Notes: a model not told the origin generated them from the sequence alone. 64,000 bases of DNA from Prevotellaceae bacterium (GCA_029219385.1 JAQXTH010000007.1:31968-95967); one strand, 5' to 3'; counted from the first letter of the stretch, positions 19,076 to 30,850 are shown. Numbers and translations are program-made.

Positions 19076-20020
19076 TCATATAACAGTGCTGAAAGAGTCT
19101 ACAACTCCTAATAGATGGTTTTGTTTGTCAGAAACAAGTACACAGTGAATTTTATTTCGGTTTAGAATTTGGTCAATTTCGACAACTTTCATGGAGGAGT
19201 CTACTGTTTTTGGCGACCGCGTCATTATATCAGAAACGTTTAGTGAAAAGAATTTGTTTTGAGAGTTCTCCATGGCTCGTCTGATGTCACCGTCAGTAAC
19301 AATTCCGACAATTAAGTCATTTTCTATAGCTATACAAATTCCTAATCTACCTTTGCTGACAATAGTAACGGCTTCACAAAGTGGGGTAGAGGGTGATACT
19401 ATGGGCAAGTCTTTGGTCAGCATTATGTCAGAGGCTTTTGTAAGCAAGCGCTTGCCAAGCATTCCTCCTGGGTGAAATAAGGCAAAATCAGTCTCTTTAA
19501 ATCCACGTGCTTTTATAAGACAACAAGCCATGGCATCCCCCATGGCAAGTGTCGCTGTGGTTGATGATGTGGGAGCCAAATTCAATGGACAGGCTTCTCG
19601 GTTTACGTTTACGTTGAGATGGGCAGTGGAATATTCTGCTAACAATGATTTGGGATTGCCGCTAATGCCTATTATCGGAATGCTACGTTGAATTAAAGAG
19701 GGAACTATGCGCAATAATTCGTCTGTATAGCCGGAATTGCTTATGGCTATTACAAGGTCATCTGTGGTAACAACACCTAAATCTCCGTGATATAAATCAA
19801 GGGGATTAACATAAAAACTCGGAGTGCCGGTGCTGCTAAACGTGGCTGCGATTTTTGCACCGATATGTCCGCTTTTCCCAACTCCGGTTATTATAATTTT
19901 TCCTTTACAATCAAGTATAAGGTTAATTGCCTTGTCGAAATTATTGTCAAGCAGGGGGATAAGGTCTGTTATTGCTTGTGCTTCGTCTTTAAAACACTTT
20001 ATTGCTGTTGCTGTCCACAT
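19076..20020 (-). CDS. kdsD: Arabinose-5-phosphate isomerase (KpsF/GutQ family)
   Basis: Interconverts ribulose-5-phosphate and arabinose-5-phosphate, the first step of Kdo synthesis for lipopolysaccharide. An SIS domain (about residues 35-170) carries GVGKSGHIGAKIAATFSSTG and ISNSGYTDEL. Two CBS domains follow (about 205-260 and 270-314), beginning after FHPGGMLGKRLL. The 314-residue length is normal. It sits 41 bases downstream of kdsA on the same strand, directly supporting the Kdo role over the alternative sorbitol-linked GutQ role. Confidence 0.94.
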   Translation of the reverse strand: MWTATAIKCFKDEAQAITDLIPLLDNNFDKAINLILDCKGKIIITGVGKSGHIGAKIAATFSSTGTPSFYVNPLDLYHGDLGVVTTDDLVIAISNSGYTDELLRIVPSLIQRSIPIIGISGNPKSLLAEYSTAHLNVNVNREACPLNLAPTSSTTATLAMGDAMACCLIKARGFKETDFALFHPGGMLGKRLLTKASDIMLTKDLPIVSPSTPLCEAVTIVSKGRLGICIAIENDLIVGIVTDGDIRRAMENSQNKFFSLNVSDIMTRSPKTVDSSMKVVEIDQILNRNKIHCVLVSDKQNHLLGVVDSFSTVI

Positions 20021-20061
20021 GTGGAATAATTTTAATTTAAAGAAATACTATAATAATATAT

Positions 20062-20808
20062 TTAAAGCAGCGTTTTAATAACATCTTCAAATTGTGAGAG
20101 TGGTAACATATTGGTGCCGTCGCTCAAAGCTTTTTCCGGATTAGGGTGAATTTCAAAGAAAAATCCTGTTGCTCCAAATGCTTTTGCTGCAAGAGCCATG
20201 GAGGGGATAAATTCTCTATTTCCACCGGTCACTCCATTTCCCGCTCCGGGTCGCTGAACGGAGTGTGTGCAGTCCATGATGACGGTGGGGGTAAATTGCA
20301 ACATCTCGGGAATGTTGCGAAAATCTACTACAAGGTTGTTATAGCCAAAAGAATTTCCTCGCTCGGTAAGCCAGATGTCGGTAGCTCCACTTTGGTGAGC
20401 TTTCTCAACAGGATAGCGCATATCAAGACCGCTGAGAAATTGTGCTTTTTTTATATTTATAATTCGTCCGGTTTGGGCAGCAGCAACCAAAAGGTCTGTC
20501 TGACGACAGAGAAAAGCCGGAATTTGAATTACGTCTGCAACTTCTGCAACCGGTTTAGCTTGATATGATTCATGAATATCAGTGAGAATTGGCAGACCAT
20601 ATTTTTGTTTAATGTCATAAAGCATTGTCAAACCTTTTTCTAATCCCGGACCGCGAAATGAAGATAGTGAGGTGCGGTTTGCCTTATCAAACGAGGCTTT
20701 AAAAATTATATTCAGATTATATTTTTTGTTTAGTCGTATGATTTCTGTCGCAACAGTATCTAACAATTGCTCCGACTCTATCACACATGGGCCTGCAATT
20801 ATCTGCAT
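20062..20808 (-). CDS. kdsA: 3-deoxy-8-phosphooctulonate synthase (Kdo-8-P synthase)
   Basis: Condenses phosphoenolpyruvate with arabinose-5-phosphate to Kdo-8-phosphate. Signature segments are IIAGPCVIESEQ at the N terminus, FKASFDKANRTS near residue 40, DCTHSVQRPGAGNGVTGGNR (about 180-199) and FFEIHPNPEKALSDG near 218. At 248 residues it is about 15-35 shorter than most KdsA proteins: the N-terminal beta hairpin before IAGPC is nearly absent from the first ATG. No in-frame upstream start was found that restores it. It begins 22 bases after the ABC-F gene and precedes kdsD. Confidence 0.95.
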   Translation of the reverse strand: MQIIAGPCVIESEQLLDTVATEIIRLNKKYNLNIIFKASFDKANRTSLSSFRGPGLEKGLTMLYDIKQKYGLPILTDIHESYQAKPVAEVADVIQIPAFLCRQTDLLVAAAQTGRIINIKKAQFLSGLDMRYPVEKAHQSGATDIWLTERGNSFGYNNLVVDFRNIPEMLQFTPTVIMDCTHSVQRPGAGNGVTGGNREFIPSMALAAKAFGATGFFFEIHPNPEKALSDGTNMLPLSQFEDVIKTLL

Positions 20809-20830
20809 AATCTTTGTTTTTATGTATATG

Positions 20831-22459
<1,629 letters not shown>

Positions 22460-22481
22460 TTATAAAAATTTATTTTGAACG

Positions 22482-22489
22482 CAAAATTA
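22482..22489 (-). promoter_or_regulatory. Bacteroidota -7 promoter box for ABC-F/kds unit
   Basis: Minus-strand TAATTTTG fits TAnnTTTG and lies 35 bases upstream of the ABC-F start in a 243-base divergent gap shared with hpt. Confidence 0.5.
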
Positions 22490-22652
22490 AGAAAAAAAAA
22501 CGAACTACGTGTCTTTATTCATTTCAATCTGCAATAAAGCATTTTTTAGCACAACAGCAAGAGATGTTTTGTATGTCTTCTGTTTGAACAATTTTTACGA
22601 CAGAGGGAAAACAAAAAACTTTTCGCACTACTCAAGATTTGATAAAAATCAT

Positions 22653-22660
22653 TACATTTG
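22653..22660 (+). promoter_or_regulatory. Bacteroidota -7 promoter box for hpt-adk
   Basis: TACATTTG fits TAnnTTTG and lies 31 bases before the hpt start at 22691. It overlaps an upstream in-frame ATG at 22658, which therefore cannot be the start from this promoter. Confidence 0.55.
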
Positions 22661-22690
22661 CATTCCAAACCATACACTTGTCGTTTTTTC

Positions 22691-23242
22691 ATGATTAGTT
22701 CGGAAATTATTTCGGTTGGAGCAGACAAATTAAAATGCCTCATTAACAGCGATGAAATAAGGCACAAAGTAGATTTGTTGGCAAATCAAATCAGGACAGA
22801 CATGGGTGAAGAAGAAACTCCTCTTTTCATCTGTGTGCTGAAAGGAGCCTTTATGTTTGCTTCAGACCTTTTAAAGGCTTATAAAGGAAGTTGCGAACTA
22901 GAGTTTATCAGATTATCTTCTTATAACGGCACAAAATCGCTGGGCAAGGTGAAAAAACTGATAGGTATGGATTTCAAGGAAGTAAGAGAACGACGTGTAG
23001 TAATCATTGAAGATATTGTTGATACAGGTTTGACAATTAGGACTTTATTAGACCATTTAGCAGTTTTCAAACCAAAGAGTATAGATATAGCCTCGCTCTT
23101 TGTTAAACCTGCCAGACTATGCCACAATGTCACTATAAAATACTATTGTTTTGAAATTCCTGATGCATTTATAGTTGGTTACGGACTTGATTACGACGAA
23201 AAATATCGCAACCTACCCGCAATCTATGTTATACAAAAATAA
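22691..23242 (+). CDS. hpt: Hypoxanthine phosphoribosyltransferase
   Basis: Purine salvage enzyme that joins hypoxanthine (and usually guanine) to PRPP. The PRPP-binding loop is VVIIEDIVDTGLTIRTL near residue 100. An N-terminal substrate loop is CVLKGAFMFASDL, and the base-contact region DAFIVGYGLDYDEKYRNLPAIYV closes the protein. The start MISSEIISVGADKL is chosen because the alternative ATG 11 codons earlier lies inside the -7 promoter box. The resulting 183 residues are typical. adk follows after 26 bases; hpt-adk-obg is a familiar Bacteroidota order. Confidence 0.95.
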   Translation: MISSEIISVGADKLKCLINSDEIRHKVDLLANQIRTDMGEEETPLFICVLKGAFMFASDLLKAYKGSCELEFIRLSSYNGTKSLGKVKKLIGMDFKEVRERRVVIIEDIVDTGLTIRTLLDHLAVFKPKSIDIASLFVKPARLCHNVTIKYYCFEIPDAFIVGYGLDYDEKYRNLPAIYVIQK

Positions 23243-23268
23243 TAGATTTTCAAAAAAACTCAAAAAAA

Positions 23269-23850
23269 ATGAAAAACATCATTATTTTCGGTGCCCCGGG
23301 CAGTGGAAAAGGCACCTACAGCGATGAAATTGTGAAGAAATTCGGCATGAGCCATATATCTACGGGCGATGTGCTTCGCAGTGAGATTAAAAATGATACC
23401 GAATTGGGAAAGATTGCAAAAAGTTACATCGACAAAGGCCAATTGATCCCCGACGAACTAATGATTGACATTCTTGCAAAAGTCTACGATAGTATAAAAG
23501 ATAATAGAGGTGTAATTTTTGATGGTTTTCCACGCACTATTGCCCAGGCTGAAGCGTTAAAAAAAATGTTGTCTTTGCGCAACCATACCATTGGCATTAT
23601 GATAGAATTGGTTGTTGACGAAGAAATCCTTATGAACAGATTGCTCAATAGGGCAATTGAACAAGGTCGTGCTGACGACAACGAATCGACCATAAGAAAC
23701 CGTTTTAAGGTGTATCACGAACAGACAGCACCTCTTTCACAATGGTTTCAAAACGAAGGCATTCGACACATCTTTAAATGGAACGAACACCCTTCCAAAG
23801 AACAAATGCTTGAGGCAATATTCGATACTATAAATTCAGAGAATCAATAA
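23269..23850 (+). CDS. adk: Adenylate kinase
   Basis: Equilibrates ATP and AMP with two ADP. The P-loop is FGAPGSGKGTYSDEIVKKFG at residues 6-25, the AMP-binding region is STGDVLRSEI, and the DGFPRTIAQAEAL motif lies near 82-94. At 193 residues it is the short-lid type usual in Bacteroidota, without the zinc-binding lid of longer homologues. It is transcribed with hpt, and a hairpin terminator follows four bases after its stop, so obg is probably not on the same full transcript. Confidence 0.97.
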   Translation: MKNIIIFGAPGSGKGTYSDEIVKKFGMSHISTGDVLRSEIKNDTELGKIAKSYIDKGQLIPDELMIDILAKVYDSIKDNRGVIFDGFPRTIAQAEALKKMLSLRNHTIGIMIELVVDEEILMNRLLNRAIEQGRADDNESTIRNRFKVYHEQTAPLSQWFQNEGIRHIFKWNEHPSKEQMLEAIFDTINSENQ

Positions 23851-23853
23851 TAT

Positions 23854-23901
23854 AAACACGGTGTCGCTATGTATTCCCCTATAATTGACGGCACCGTGTT
23901 T
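23854..23901 (+). terminator. Hairpin terminator between adk and obg
   Basis: A 12-base-pair stem (23854-23865 with 23890-23901, one G-U pair) built around ACACGGTG/CACCGTGT, with a 24-base loop and a T-rich tail (TTAATTTTTT at 23901-23910). The loop is longer than usual, so attenuation is also possible. Confidence 0.7.
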
Positions 23902-23936
23902 TAATTTTTTATTTTCAATAAAAACTAACAAGGCGA

Positions 23937-25103
23937 ATGGAGTCAGATTTTATCGACTATGTAAAAATCCTATGTCGCTCGGGCAAAGGTGGCAAAGGCA
24001 GTATGCACATGCATCGTGCTAAATATAATCCAAACGGAGGTCCTGACGGTGGTAATGGTGGAAGAGGTGGTCACATCTATCTCAGAGGAAACCATAATTA
24101 TTGGACATTGCTCCACCTTAGATACCAACGCCATATATTCGCAGAAAACGGAGGGAATGGGGGAGATTGTTGTTCTACAGGTGCACAAGGTAGAGACATT
24201 TATATCGACGTACCATGTGGCACTGTAGCTTACAATGCCGACACCGGTCAATATATCTGTGACATTGTTGAAGACAAGCAAATCGTGATGTTGCTTAAAG
24301 GCGGTAGGGGAGGACTTGGCAATAAAGAATTTGCCACTTCAACCAACAAGGCTCCTCGCTATGCCCAACCCGGCGAGCCAATGCAGGAGATGAATGTGAT
24401 TTTGCAGTTGAAACTTTTGGCAGACGTAGGTCTCGTTGGATTTCCAAACGCAGGAAAAAGCACGCTACTCAGCACATTGTCATCGGCAAAACCCAAAATA
24501 GCCAACTATCCTTTTACAACACTCGAACCATCACTTGGAATTGTTTCATATAGAGAAGGAAAATCGTTCGTTATGGCAGACATTCCCGGTATTATCGAGG
24601 GGGCAAGCGAGGGGAAAGGCATTGGTCTAAGATTTTTGCGCCACATTGAGCGCAATTCCATTTTGCTGTTTCTTATAGATTGTGAAAGTAAGAACATTAA
24701 ATCTTCTTATGATATATTACTCAATGAGTTAAAACAATTTAATCAAGAGATACTCGACAAAAAAAGAATTCTTGCAATCACAAAATGCGACTTAATTGAC
24801 GAAGAATTAAAAGAAATGCTCAAGCAAGAGTTGCCTCACGATTTGCCCACGGTTTTTATCTCTGCTCCAACAATGCAGGGCATCACTGAGTTAAAAGATA
24901 TTATATGGAAAGAACTTAATAGTGAAAGCAATAAAATCTTAGGTAAAATTACAGTTGAAGAAAAAGACACACTCGTTCATCGCGACCTCGACATGAAATC
25001 CCTTTCGGCTGATTTTGCCGGATGGGAAGACGATTTCCCCGATGACTATGAAATTGCCGACAACACAGACTTCGATGAAGACGATATACTGTATATAGAA
25101 TAA
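23937..25103 (+). CDS. obg: GTPase Obg/CgtA
   Basis: Essential GTPase involved in 50S ribosome assembly and the stringent response. The glycine-rich Obg fold occupies residues 1-160 ([18 protein letters not shown] near 32). The G domain has G1 [12 protein letters not shown] near 168, G3 [14 protein letters not shown] near 213 and G4 TKCD near 281. A highly acidic tail ends the protein (about 340-388, many Asp and Glu) in place of the OCT domain, as in other Bacteroidota. pgeF starts six bases after the stop. Confidence 0.97.
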   Translation: MESDFIDYVKILCRSGKGGKGSMHMHRAKYNPNGGPDGGNGGRGGHIYLRGNHNYWTLLHLRYQRHIFAENGGNGGDCCSTGAQGRDIYIDVPCGTVAYNADTGQYICDIVEDKQIVMLLKGGRGGLGNKEFATSTNKAPRYAQPGEPMQEMNVILQLKLLADVGLVGFPNAGKSTLLSTLSSAKPKIANYPFTTLEPSLGIVSYREGKSFVMADIPGIIEGASEGKGIGLRFLRHIERNSILLFLIDCESKNIKSSYDILLNELKQFNQEILDKKRILAITKCDLIDEELKEMLKQELPHDLPTVFISAPTMQGITELKDIIWKELNSESNKILGKITVEEKDTLVHRDLDMKSLSADFAGWEDDFPDDYEIADNTDFDEDDILYIE

Positions 25104-25109
25104 AACACC

Positions 25110-25901
25110 ATGCTTTCCCATCCATGCCTACTTACATACGATATTTCCCCAAAAATCATGGCTTTTTCAACAATGCGCCATGGAGCTGGGGTGAGCGTTG
25201 GCAATTATGGCGAAATGAATATAAATCCTTTTTGTGGTGACGACATATCAAAGGTAAACGCCAACAAGGAAATTCTTTCCAAAATACTTGGAATAGATTC
25301 ACAGTTTATCATTCTTCCTCACCAAACTCACGAAGACAAGATTAAAATCATATCAGAGAAGTTTTTCAGCCTTTCTGCTACAGCCAAGACTAAATTTCTG
25401 GAAAGCACCGATTCGCTCATCACCAATTTGAAAAATATTTGTATCGGAGTTTCAACGGCAGATTGCGTTCCCATACTATTATACGACAAGAAGAAAAACA
25501 TATCGGCTGCTATTCATGCCGGCTGGCGTGGCACCGTGAGACACATTTCACGAAAGACGGTACTTGAAATGTGTCGTCATTTCAATTCAATCCCCTCAGA
25601 CATACATGCCGTCATCTGCCCCTCGATTTCCAAAGCATCATTTGAAGTAGGAGAAGAAGTCTATAACATTTTTTCTATAGATAAAACTTGTCCGATAAAT
25701 CTCATTTCAGAGTATGTCAATGGAAAATGGCACATCGACCTTTGGGAGGCAAATAGACAGCAACTCATAAAAGAAGGCATAAGAGAAGAAAATATTCATG
25801 TCAGCGGTATTTGTACCTATCGACACTATCATGACTTTTTCTCAGCGCGCAGGCTTTCTGTCAATTCCGGCAGAATATACAACGGAATAATAATTTTTTG
25901 A
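25110..25901 (+). CDS. pgeF: Peptidoglycan editing factor PgeF (multicopper/laccase-domain family)
   Basis: Cytosolic protein that removes mis-incorporated L-Ser muropeptide precursors in E. coli; the family has also been reported as purine nucleoside phosphorylase. The metal site is formed by His in ILPHQTHED (about residue 70), Cys in STADCVPILLYD (about 118) and His in AIHAGWRGTVRH (about 138). GICTYRHYHDFFSARR lies near the C terminus. Its 263 residues match the family. It is almost contiguous with obg, and a bidirectional hairpin separates it from convergent glgP. Confidence 0.92.
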   Translation: MLSHPCLLTYDISPKIMAFSTMRHGAGVSVGNYGEMNINPFCGDDISKVNANKEILSKILGIDSQFIILPHQTHEDKIKIISEKFFSLSATAKTKFLESTDSLITNLKNICIGVSTADCVPILLYDKKKNISAAIHAGWRGTVRHISRKTVLEMCRHFNSIPSDIHAVICPSISKASFEVGEEVYNIFSIDKTCPINLISEYVNGKWHIDLWEANRQQLIKEGIREENIHVSGICTYRHYHDFFSARRLSVNSGRIYNGIIIF

Positions 25902-25936
25902 TTTCTCTTATTCATATTGACAAAGACAATATAAAA

Positions 25937-25967
25937 GCGAGAAGAAAGAATACAACCTTCTTCTCGC
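25937..25967. terminator. Bidirectional hairpin terminator between pgeF and glgP
   Basis: A perfect 10-base-pair stem (GCGAGAAGAA at 25937-25946 with TTCTTCTCGC at 25958-25967) with an 11-base loop. T-rich sequence follows on both strands (CTATTTCTTATT on plus; TTTTATATT on minus). Confidence 0.75.
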
Positions 25968-25996
25968 CTATTTCTTATTAAGATTTGTTTATCTTC

Positions 25997-28558
25997 TTAG
26001 AACCATTTCACGTAGCAGAAATCTTGACGGTGAGGTAGGGCATCGTTTTTGGGATAAATACGATATGCCACCTTAAAACTACCTGCATTGTCAATCACGT
26101 GATTCAACTCATATACCGATAAATTATCTGAATGACCCACCAATTTGAAAGGAGCAACATTATATACATACTCTTTGCCTTCGTTGTCGGTAGCGATCGT
26201 CACCATTTCAATTCCGATAGAGTCTTCAAGACCGGCAGTGTCAACCTTAATGCTCAATGTGTTTTGAATGCCACTTATAGCAGAAGTCTGGCGATCGCCA
26301 CCGTCCACTTCAAACGAAACCACATTGATTTTATCCCACAGCGAAGCAACGTGTTCTTTCCATGCTGCAATCTCCTTGGCCTTTGCATTGTCGTTTGCAC
26401 TGACCTCTTTGAAACGAGTCGCCATTTTGTTGTAGAACTTGCTATAATAGTCATCCAACTGACGCTTCATCGTATAGTGAGGAGCAATCTGAGCGATTGA
26501 ATTTTTGATAGCGTGAATCCACGAAGAAGAGTAACCCTTCTTATTGCGTGAATAATAAAGAGGAATTATTTCGCGTTCGAGCAGGCTGTAAATAGTGGAT
26601 GCGTCGAGGCGATCCTGATGTTCTTGGTTTTGATAAGTGCGCTTTTCTGTGAGTGCCCAGCCGGCTCCCTCACGATAACCCTCAAGCCACCAACCATCGA
26701 GCACCGACAAATTAAGCAAACCGTTCATCAAAGCCTTTTCGCCCGATGTGCCTGATGCCTCAAGTGGACGGGTAGGAGTGTTCATCCAAATATCCACACC
26801 CGAGATAAGGCGACGCGAAAGTTGCATGTCATAATTTTCAAGGAACAAGATTTTGCCAAGAAATTCGGGCGACTGACTGATGTCGTAGATTTTCTTTATC
26901 AAGCCTTGACCGGCACCATCGGCAGGATGAGCCTTTCCTGTAAAAATAAACTGAACGGGATAGTCCTGATTGTTCACAATCTTTTTGAGTCTTTCAAGAT
27001 CGGTAAACAACAAGTGAGCACGTTTGTAGGTGGCAAAACGGCGTCCAAAACCTATAAGCAATGCATTGGGGTTGATTTTATCGAGCAGTGAAACCACACG
27101 CGAAGGATCACCTTGGTTTTTGAGCCAAGTTTTGCGAAATCTCTCACGTATATAGTTAATAAGTTTAGTCTTTAATTTAATACGCAGATTCCAAATCTCC
27201 TCATCGGGCACGTCATATATACGTTCCCAAATTTTTGCGTTGCTTTGGTCTGAATAAAAATCTTCGCCAAAATATTTTTCATAGAGTGATTTCCATTCGC
27301 GTGCAGCCCATGTTGGCAGATGGACACCGTTTGTAACATAGCCCACATGGTTTTCCGAGGGGAAATAACCTTTCCAGATGTCGTTAAACATATTCTGGCT
27401 CACAGTGCCGTGAAGTTTCGACACACCATTTATTTCCTGGCAAGTCTTGCAACAGAATGTTGACATACAGAAACGCTCGTTGTTATCATCGGGATTGGTG
27501 CGTCCCAGTCCGATAAGGTCGTTCCATGAAATACCAAGTTTTTCGGAATATGCTCCCAGATATTTACGTGTTAGAGTCTCATCAAAATAATCATGGCCGG
27601 CAGGCACGGGAGTATGCACAGTATAGAGACCCGAGGCGCGCACAAGTTCCAAAGCTTGGTTAAACGACAGTCCTTTGGCAACATAGTCACTCAGGCGATA
27701 CAAGTTGCAAAGTGCTGCGTGACCTTCATTACAATGATAAACATCGCGTTTGATGCCCAGAGTATCAAGCAACTGCATACCACCAATACCCAATAAATAC
27801 TCCTGCTTCATGCGGTTTTCCCAATCGCCGCCATAAAGTGTGTGGGTAATATTGCGATCAAAGCCTGAGTTAAGAGCATTGTCGGTGTCAAGCAAATAAA
27901 GAGTTACACGACCCACTGCCACCTTCCATACATTAGCATAAACAGTGGCATAAGGGAAAGGTACACCGATCACCAACTGGTTTCCGTCTGCACCCAAAAC
28001 TTTCTGATAAGGCAACTGGTCAAAATCCTGAGGTTCATATTTTGCAATTTGCGAACCATCCATAGCCAATTCCTGAGTGAAATAGCCATAGCGATAGAGC
28101 AGACCCACGCCCACCATGTCAACATTGCTGTCAGAAGCCTCCTTAAGATAGTCACCGGCAAGAATGCCCAGACCACCCGAATAAATCTTTAAGAAGTGAG
28201 ACATGCCATACTCCATGCAAAAATAAGCCACCGAGGCACGTTTCTCATCGGGTTTGGCCGACATATACTTGCTAAACTTATCATAGACCTTGTTCATTCG
28301 GTCTGTAAATTTCTTGTCTTTGGCCAAAGCCGTAAGTTCATCATAAGAAAGAGACGACAACACCTCTACGACATTGTCTTTTTTGCGCAAGAAAAGTTCT
28401 TCATTGATGCTGCGGAAAAGGTTGTAGGCATCAGTGTTCCATGTCCACCATAAATTCTTGGACATCTCCTCCAATTTAGACAATTCGGCAGGAATATTAG
28501 CCTGCACAGTGAGTGTCTTCCAATTGGGAGTGTTTACGTTGCTAACTTTTACATTCAT
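25997..28558 (-). CDS. glgP: Alpha-glucan phosphorylase (GT35)
   Basis: PLP-dependent enzyme that releases glucose-1-phosphate from glycogen or maltodextrin. It is the DUF3417-type phosphorylase: 853 residues with an N-terminal domain containing [20 protein letters not shown] near 27-46. The mid-region has [20 protein letters not shown] near 110 and [12 protein letters not shown] near 280. The PLP lysine is in [19 protein letters not shown] near 600. A beta-rich C-terminal extension (about 740-853) resembles a glycan-binding fold. glgA lies 48 bases upstream on the same strand, so synthesis and breakdown of glycogen are encoded together. Confidence 0.95.
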   Translation of the reverse strand: MNVKVSNVNTPNWKTLTVQANIPAELSKLEEMSKNLWWTWNTDAYNLFRSINEELFLRKKDNVVEVLSSLSYDELTALAKDKKFTDRMNKVYDKFSKYMSAKPDEKRASVAYFCMEYGMSHFLKIYSGGLGILAGDYLKEASDSNVDMVGVGLLYRYGYFTQELAMDGSQIAKYEPQDFDQLPYQKVLGADGNQLVIGVPFPYATVYANVWKVAVGRVTLYLLDTDNALNSGFDRNITHTLYGGDWENRMKQEYLLGIGGMQLLDTLGIKRDVYHCNEGHAALCNLYRLSDYVAKGLSFNQALELVRASGLYTVHTPVPAGHDYFDETLTRKYLGAYSEKLGISWNDLIGLGRTNPDDNNERFCMSTFCCKTCQEINGVSKLHGTVSQNMFNDIWKGYFPSENHVGYVTNGVHLPTWAAREWKSLYEKYFGEDFYSDQSNAKIWERIYDVPDEEIWNLRIKLKTKLINYIRERFRKTWLKNQGDPSRVVSLLDKINPNALLIGFGRRFATYKRAHLLFTDLERLKKIVNNQDYPVQFIFTGKAHPADGAGQGLIKKIYDISQSPEFLGKILFLENYDMQLSRRLISGVDIWMNTPTRPLEASGTSGEKALMNGLLNLSVLDGWWLEGYREGAGWALTEKRTYQNQEHQDRLDASTIYSLLEREIIPLYYSRNKKGYSSSWIHAIKNSIAQIAPHYTMKRQLDDYYSKFYNKMATRFKEVSANDNAKAKEIAAWKEHVASLWDKINVVSFEVDGGDRQTSAISGIQNTLSIKVDTAGLEDSIGIEMVTIATDNEGKEYVYNVAPFKLVGHSDNLSVYELNHVIDNAGSFKVAYRIYPKNDALPHRQDFCYVKWF

Positions 28559-28606
28559 TGTGATTGAATTATTGAAATAACTGTATTTTCGAGTTAATAA
28601 GAAACT

Positions 28607-30292
28607 TTAGCTCCTATTGGCAGCGTGTTTCATTGCCAACGTATAGGCATTGATATAATTAAGTATAAAGTCCTTCCAAAGAGCCTTGCCGGAAAGAGCC
28701 TTTGCCGTAGTTCTAATTTTGGAATACTCATCGGGCAGCAACATTGCCACACCTTGTATGGAAGTTGCAATCTCGTCAGTTGCTCTTTCATAATTGCTGT
28801 CGTCTCTTTGGATTACAGCAACACCATCAGAGAGAATAGCCGTGTGACCCACTGTAGAATTGACCCATTGACCAAAGCCGCTGAGGTTGGTTGTTAGACA
28901 AGGAATGCCAAAAGCAATGCTCTCAAGTGGCGTATATCCCCAAGGCTCGTAATAAGACGGATAGACACAATAGTCCGACCCTGCCAGAAAATCATAATAA
29001 GCCATATTGATAATCCCGTCGTCACCGTCAAGATAAGAAGGAATAAACAATAAATGCACCTTGCTGTCTCTCGAAAGCGAGAGACCACAGTTATAAATTG
29101 TATTTACGATGCGCTCGCTGTCGAAATTATATAAATCGTGAGTGATAAAAGGGTGGGGAAGCGGCTCAAGCCCCGAAGCATCAAAAATTTTGATTGCCGG
29201 CTTATCTTTAAGTCGCAAGCAAAGATCCTCGCGCGGCTGTTTCTTCCAACAAGGCACCGCAATCACCGCCAATACATATCTCTCAAGTCTATAGTTTCTC
29301 TCAAGTTTTGCCAAAGAACCGAGAAAAACATCAAATCCCTTACACCTAAAATCATTACGACCGCTCGTAGACACAATCAGAGTGTTGTCTGTCAAATTAG
29401 TACCGGCCAGAGCATTATAAGTGTTGAGCAAAGACTTGCGAGCCTTATGCCTGATAGTTTGCAATCCCGCACCTTTGGTAACAAACGATGGTTCGAAACC
29501 GTTGGGCAAAATCACGTCTGACGAACGACCGAAAAATTGCAAACACTCCCTGTCGGTCACCTCCGATACTGTTGTAAGACAGTCGGCCTCCAACGCGGCA
29601 ATTTTCTCTACACTGTGTTTAGACTGCATATTCAGTTCTGCCGCCATTTGGTCACCGTCATAACCATTGAAATATGTATAAAGAGGTTTCTCATTGGTGG
29701 TGATGGAGCGACCTATGCTCGTGGCATGGGTGGTAAAAACTGTTGCAATATATGGAGCATGGCGTTTCACATAGAGTAGGGCAAAACCACTCATCCACTC
29801 GTGAACCTGTACCACCGCTGTTGTCTCTCCACCATTTTCGTTGTCAAGCTGATCATGAAGCATAACAATCAACCTGCCCGCCTGCAGTGCAAAAAGGCAA
29901 GCCTCGTCATAGTCACCATAGGCATGAAGCGAATCCACTCCAAACCAATTCCACATATCGGCATAAATCTTGTCTTTCTGCGAAAAAAGTGGTCTAAAAT
30001 CAACCAAAGCCACAAGAGGACGACCCGGCACAGCCCATCGTCCAAATCTCACAGGCAAACCCTCTTTGGCAGCCTTTTCGGTAAAATCTCCAAATATCTT
30101 GTCGTCAACCTCAAACAAAGGGTTCTCTTCGCCCGGATTGAGGTCAGGACCAATATAAATAAGGTTATCCTTATAAATTTGCCCCAAAGATTTGGCTTGA
30201 GTTGAAAGCACCGTATAAATGCCGCCAACCTTGTTGCAAACCTCCCAACTAACCTGAAAGACAAAATCCGAAGGTCTTGAAATTCTTCTCAT
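28607..30292 (-). CDS. Glycogen synthase, GT3 (eukaryote-like) type
   Basis: Extends alpha-1,4-glucan chains from a nucleotide sugar. The N-terminal FQVSWEVCNKVGGIYTVLST resembles the yeast/animal GT3 glycogen synthases and not the bacterial GlgA (GT5) start KTGGLADV. Family features include VVQVHEWMSGFALLYVK near 160, TTHATSIGRS near 185, and the C-terminal acceptor-side segment PSYYEPWGYTPLESIAFGIP near 465. At 561 residues from MRRISRPSDF it is shorter than yeast enzymes. An ATG 19 codons upstream overlaps the promoter-proximal leader and adds residues unlike the family. GT3 enzymes use UDP-glucose; whether this one does is inference. Confidence 0.92.
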   Translation of the reverse strand: MRRISRPSDFVFQVSWEVCNKVGGIYTVLSTQAKSLGQIYKDNLIYIGPDLNPGEENPLFEVDDKIFGDFTEKAAKEGLPVRFGRWAVPGRPLVALVDFRPLFSQKDKIYADMWNWFGVDSLHAYGDYDEACLFALQAGRLIVMLHDQLDNENGGETTAVVQVHEWMSGFALLYVKRHAPYIATVFTTHATSIGRSITTNEKPLYTYFNGYDGDQMAAELNMQSKHSVEKIAALEADCLTTVSEVTDRECLQFFGRSSDVILPNGFEPSFVTKGAGLQTIRHKARKSLLNTYNALAGTNLTDNTLIVSTSGRNDFRCKGFDVFLGSLAKLERNYRLERYVLAVIAVPCWKKQPREDLCLRLKDKPAIKIFDASGLEPLPHPFITHDLYNFDSERIVNTIYNCGLSLSRDSKVHLLFIPSYLDGDDGIINMAYYDFLAGSDYCVYPSYYEPWGYTPLESIAFGIPCLTTNLSGFGQWVNSTVGHTAILSDGVAVIQRDDSNYERATDEIATSIQGVAMLLPDEYSKIRTTAKALSGKALWKDFILNYINAYTLAMKHAANRS

Positions 30293-30318
30293 GTTAAAAC
30301 TATTTAAACATTTGAGTG

Positions 30319-30326
30319 CAAAAATA
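30319..30326 (-). promoter_or_regulatory. Bacteroidota -7 promoter box for glgA-glgP
   Basis: Minus-strand TATTTTTG fits TAnnTTTG and lies 27 bases upstream of the chosen glgA start at 30292. Confidence 0.5.
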
Positions 30327-30436
30327 AAGATTTTCTTACAAATCGGCACTACTTAAACGGCAAAAACTACTACAAACAACGATTTTCGTACTAAGAATTT
30401 GGTGGTTTCGGAGATTTTTCTTATGAAGCCCGAAAA

Positions 30437-30850
30437 TTATCGTCCTGCGCGCTTCTCCTTAGAGTCGTTGGCAAACATAAAAAGATAGCAAACCTGCTGA
30501 GGCGACAAAATAGAGAGGAAGTTCTGTTCATATTTGCTTTTCACATCCAAAACTTTTTTATCGGCATTTCTCCGTGCATTATTAAGTTCGCGTGCTTGAG
30601 CAACATTGAGCGTCATTTTTTTTATGGACGTGGCATATTTATCTTTCACATTATTATAAACATCTTTAGCCGTCTTTAGATCTTTTCGGTAAGCAAAAAA
30701 AACAGGTTTTAATTTTTGACGCGTTGCTTTGTCAAGCTTCATTCGTCCCACAACATAGTCAAATCGTTCGCGATCTTTGTCAGACTGAGCAAACACAAAC
30801 AACGACATAGCCACAATCAGCATAAAAACAAAACATCTCTTGTCGGTCAT
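30437..30850 (-). CDS. Small secreted alpha-helical protein of unknown function
   Basis: I do not recognise a named family. The 137 residues start with a signal peptide (about 1-21, ending FVFAQ), and the rest is highly charged and almost entirely helical in pattern, rich in Lys, Arg and Asp. The arrangement DRERFDYVVGRMKLDKATRQKLKPVF and a later ILSPQQVCYLFMFAND recalls the LTxxQ-type Spy/CpxP helical-hairpin proteins of the periplasm, which would make it a chaperone-like stress protein; that is inference from pattern only. It starts 36 bases after the RNase P RNA end and may be read from the same promoter. Confidence 0.75.
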   Translation of the reverse strand: MTDKRCFVFMLIVAMSLFVFAQSDKDRERFDYVVGRMKLDKATRQKLKPVFFAYRKDLKTAKDVYNNVKDKYATSIKKMTLNVAQARELNNARRNADKKVLDVKSKYEQNFLSILSPQQVCYLFMFANDSKEKRAGR

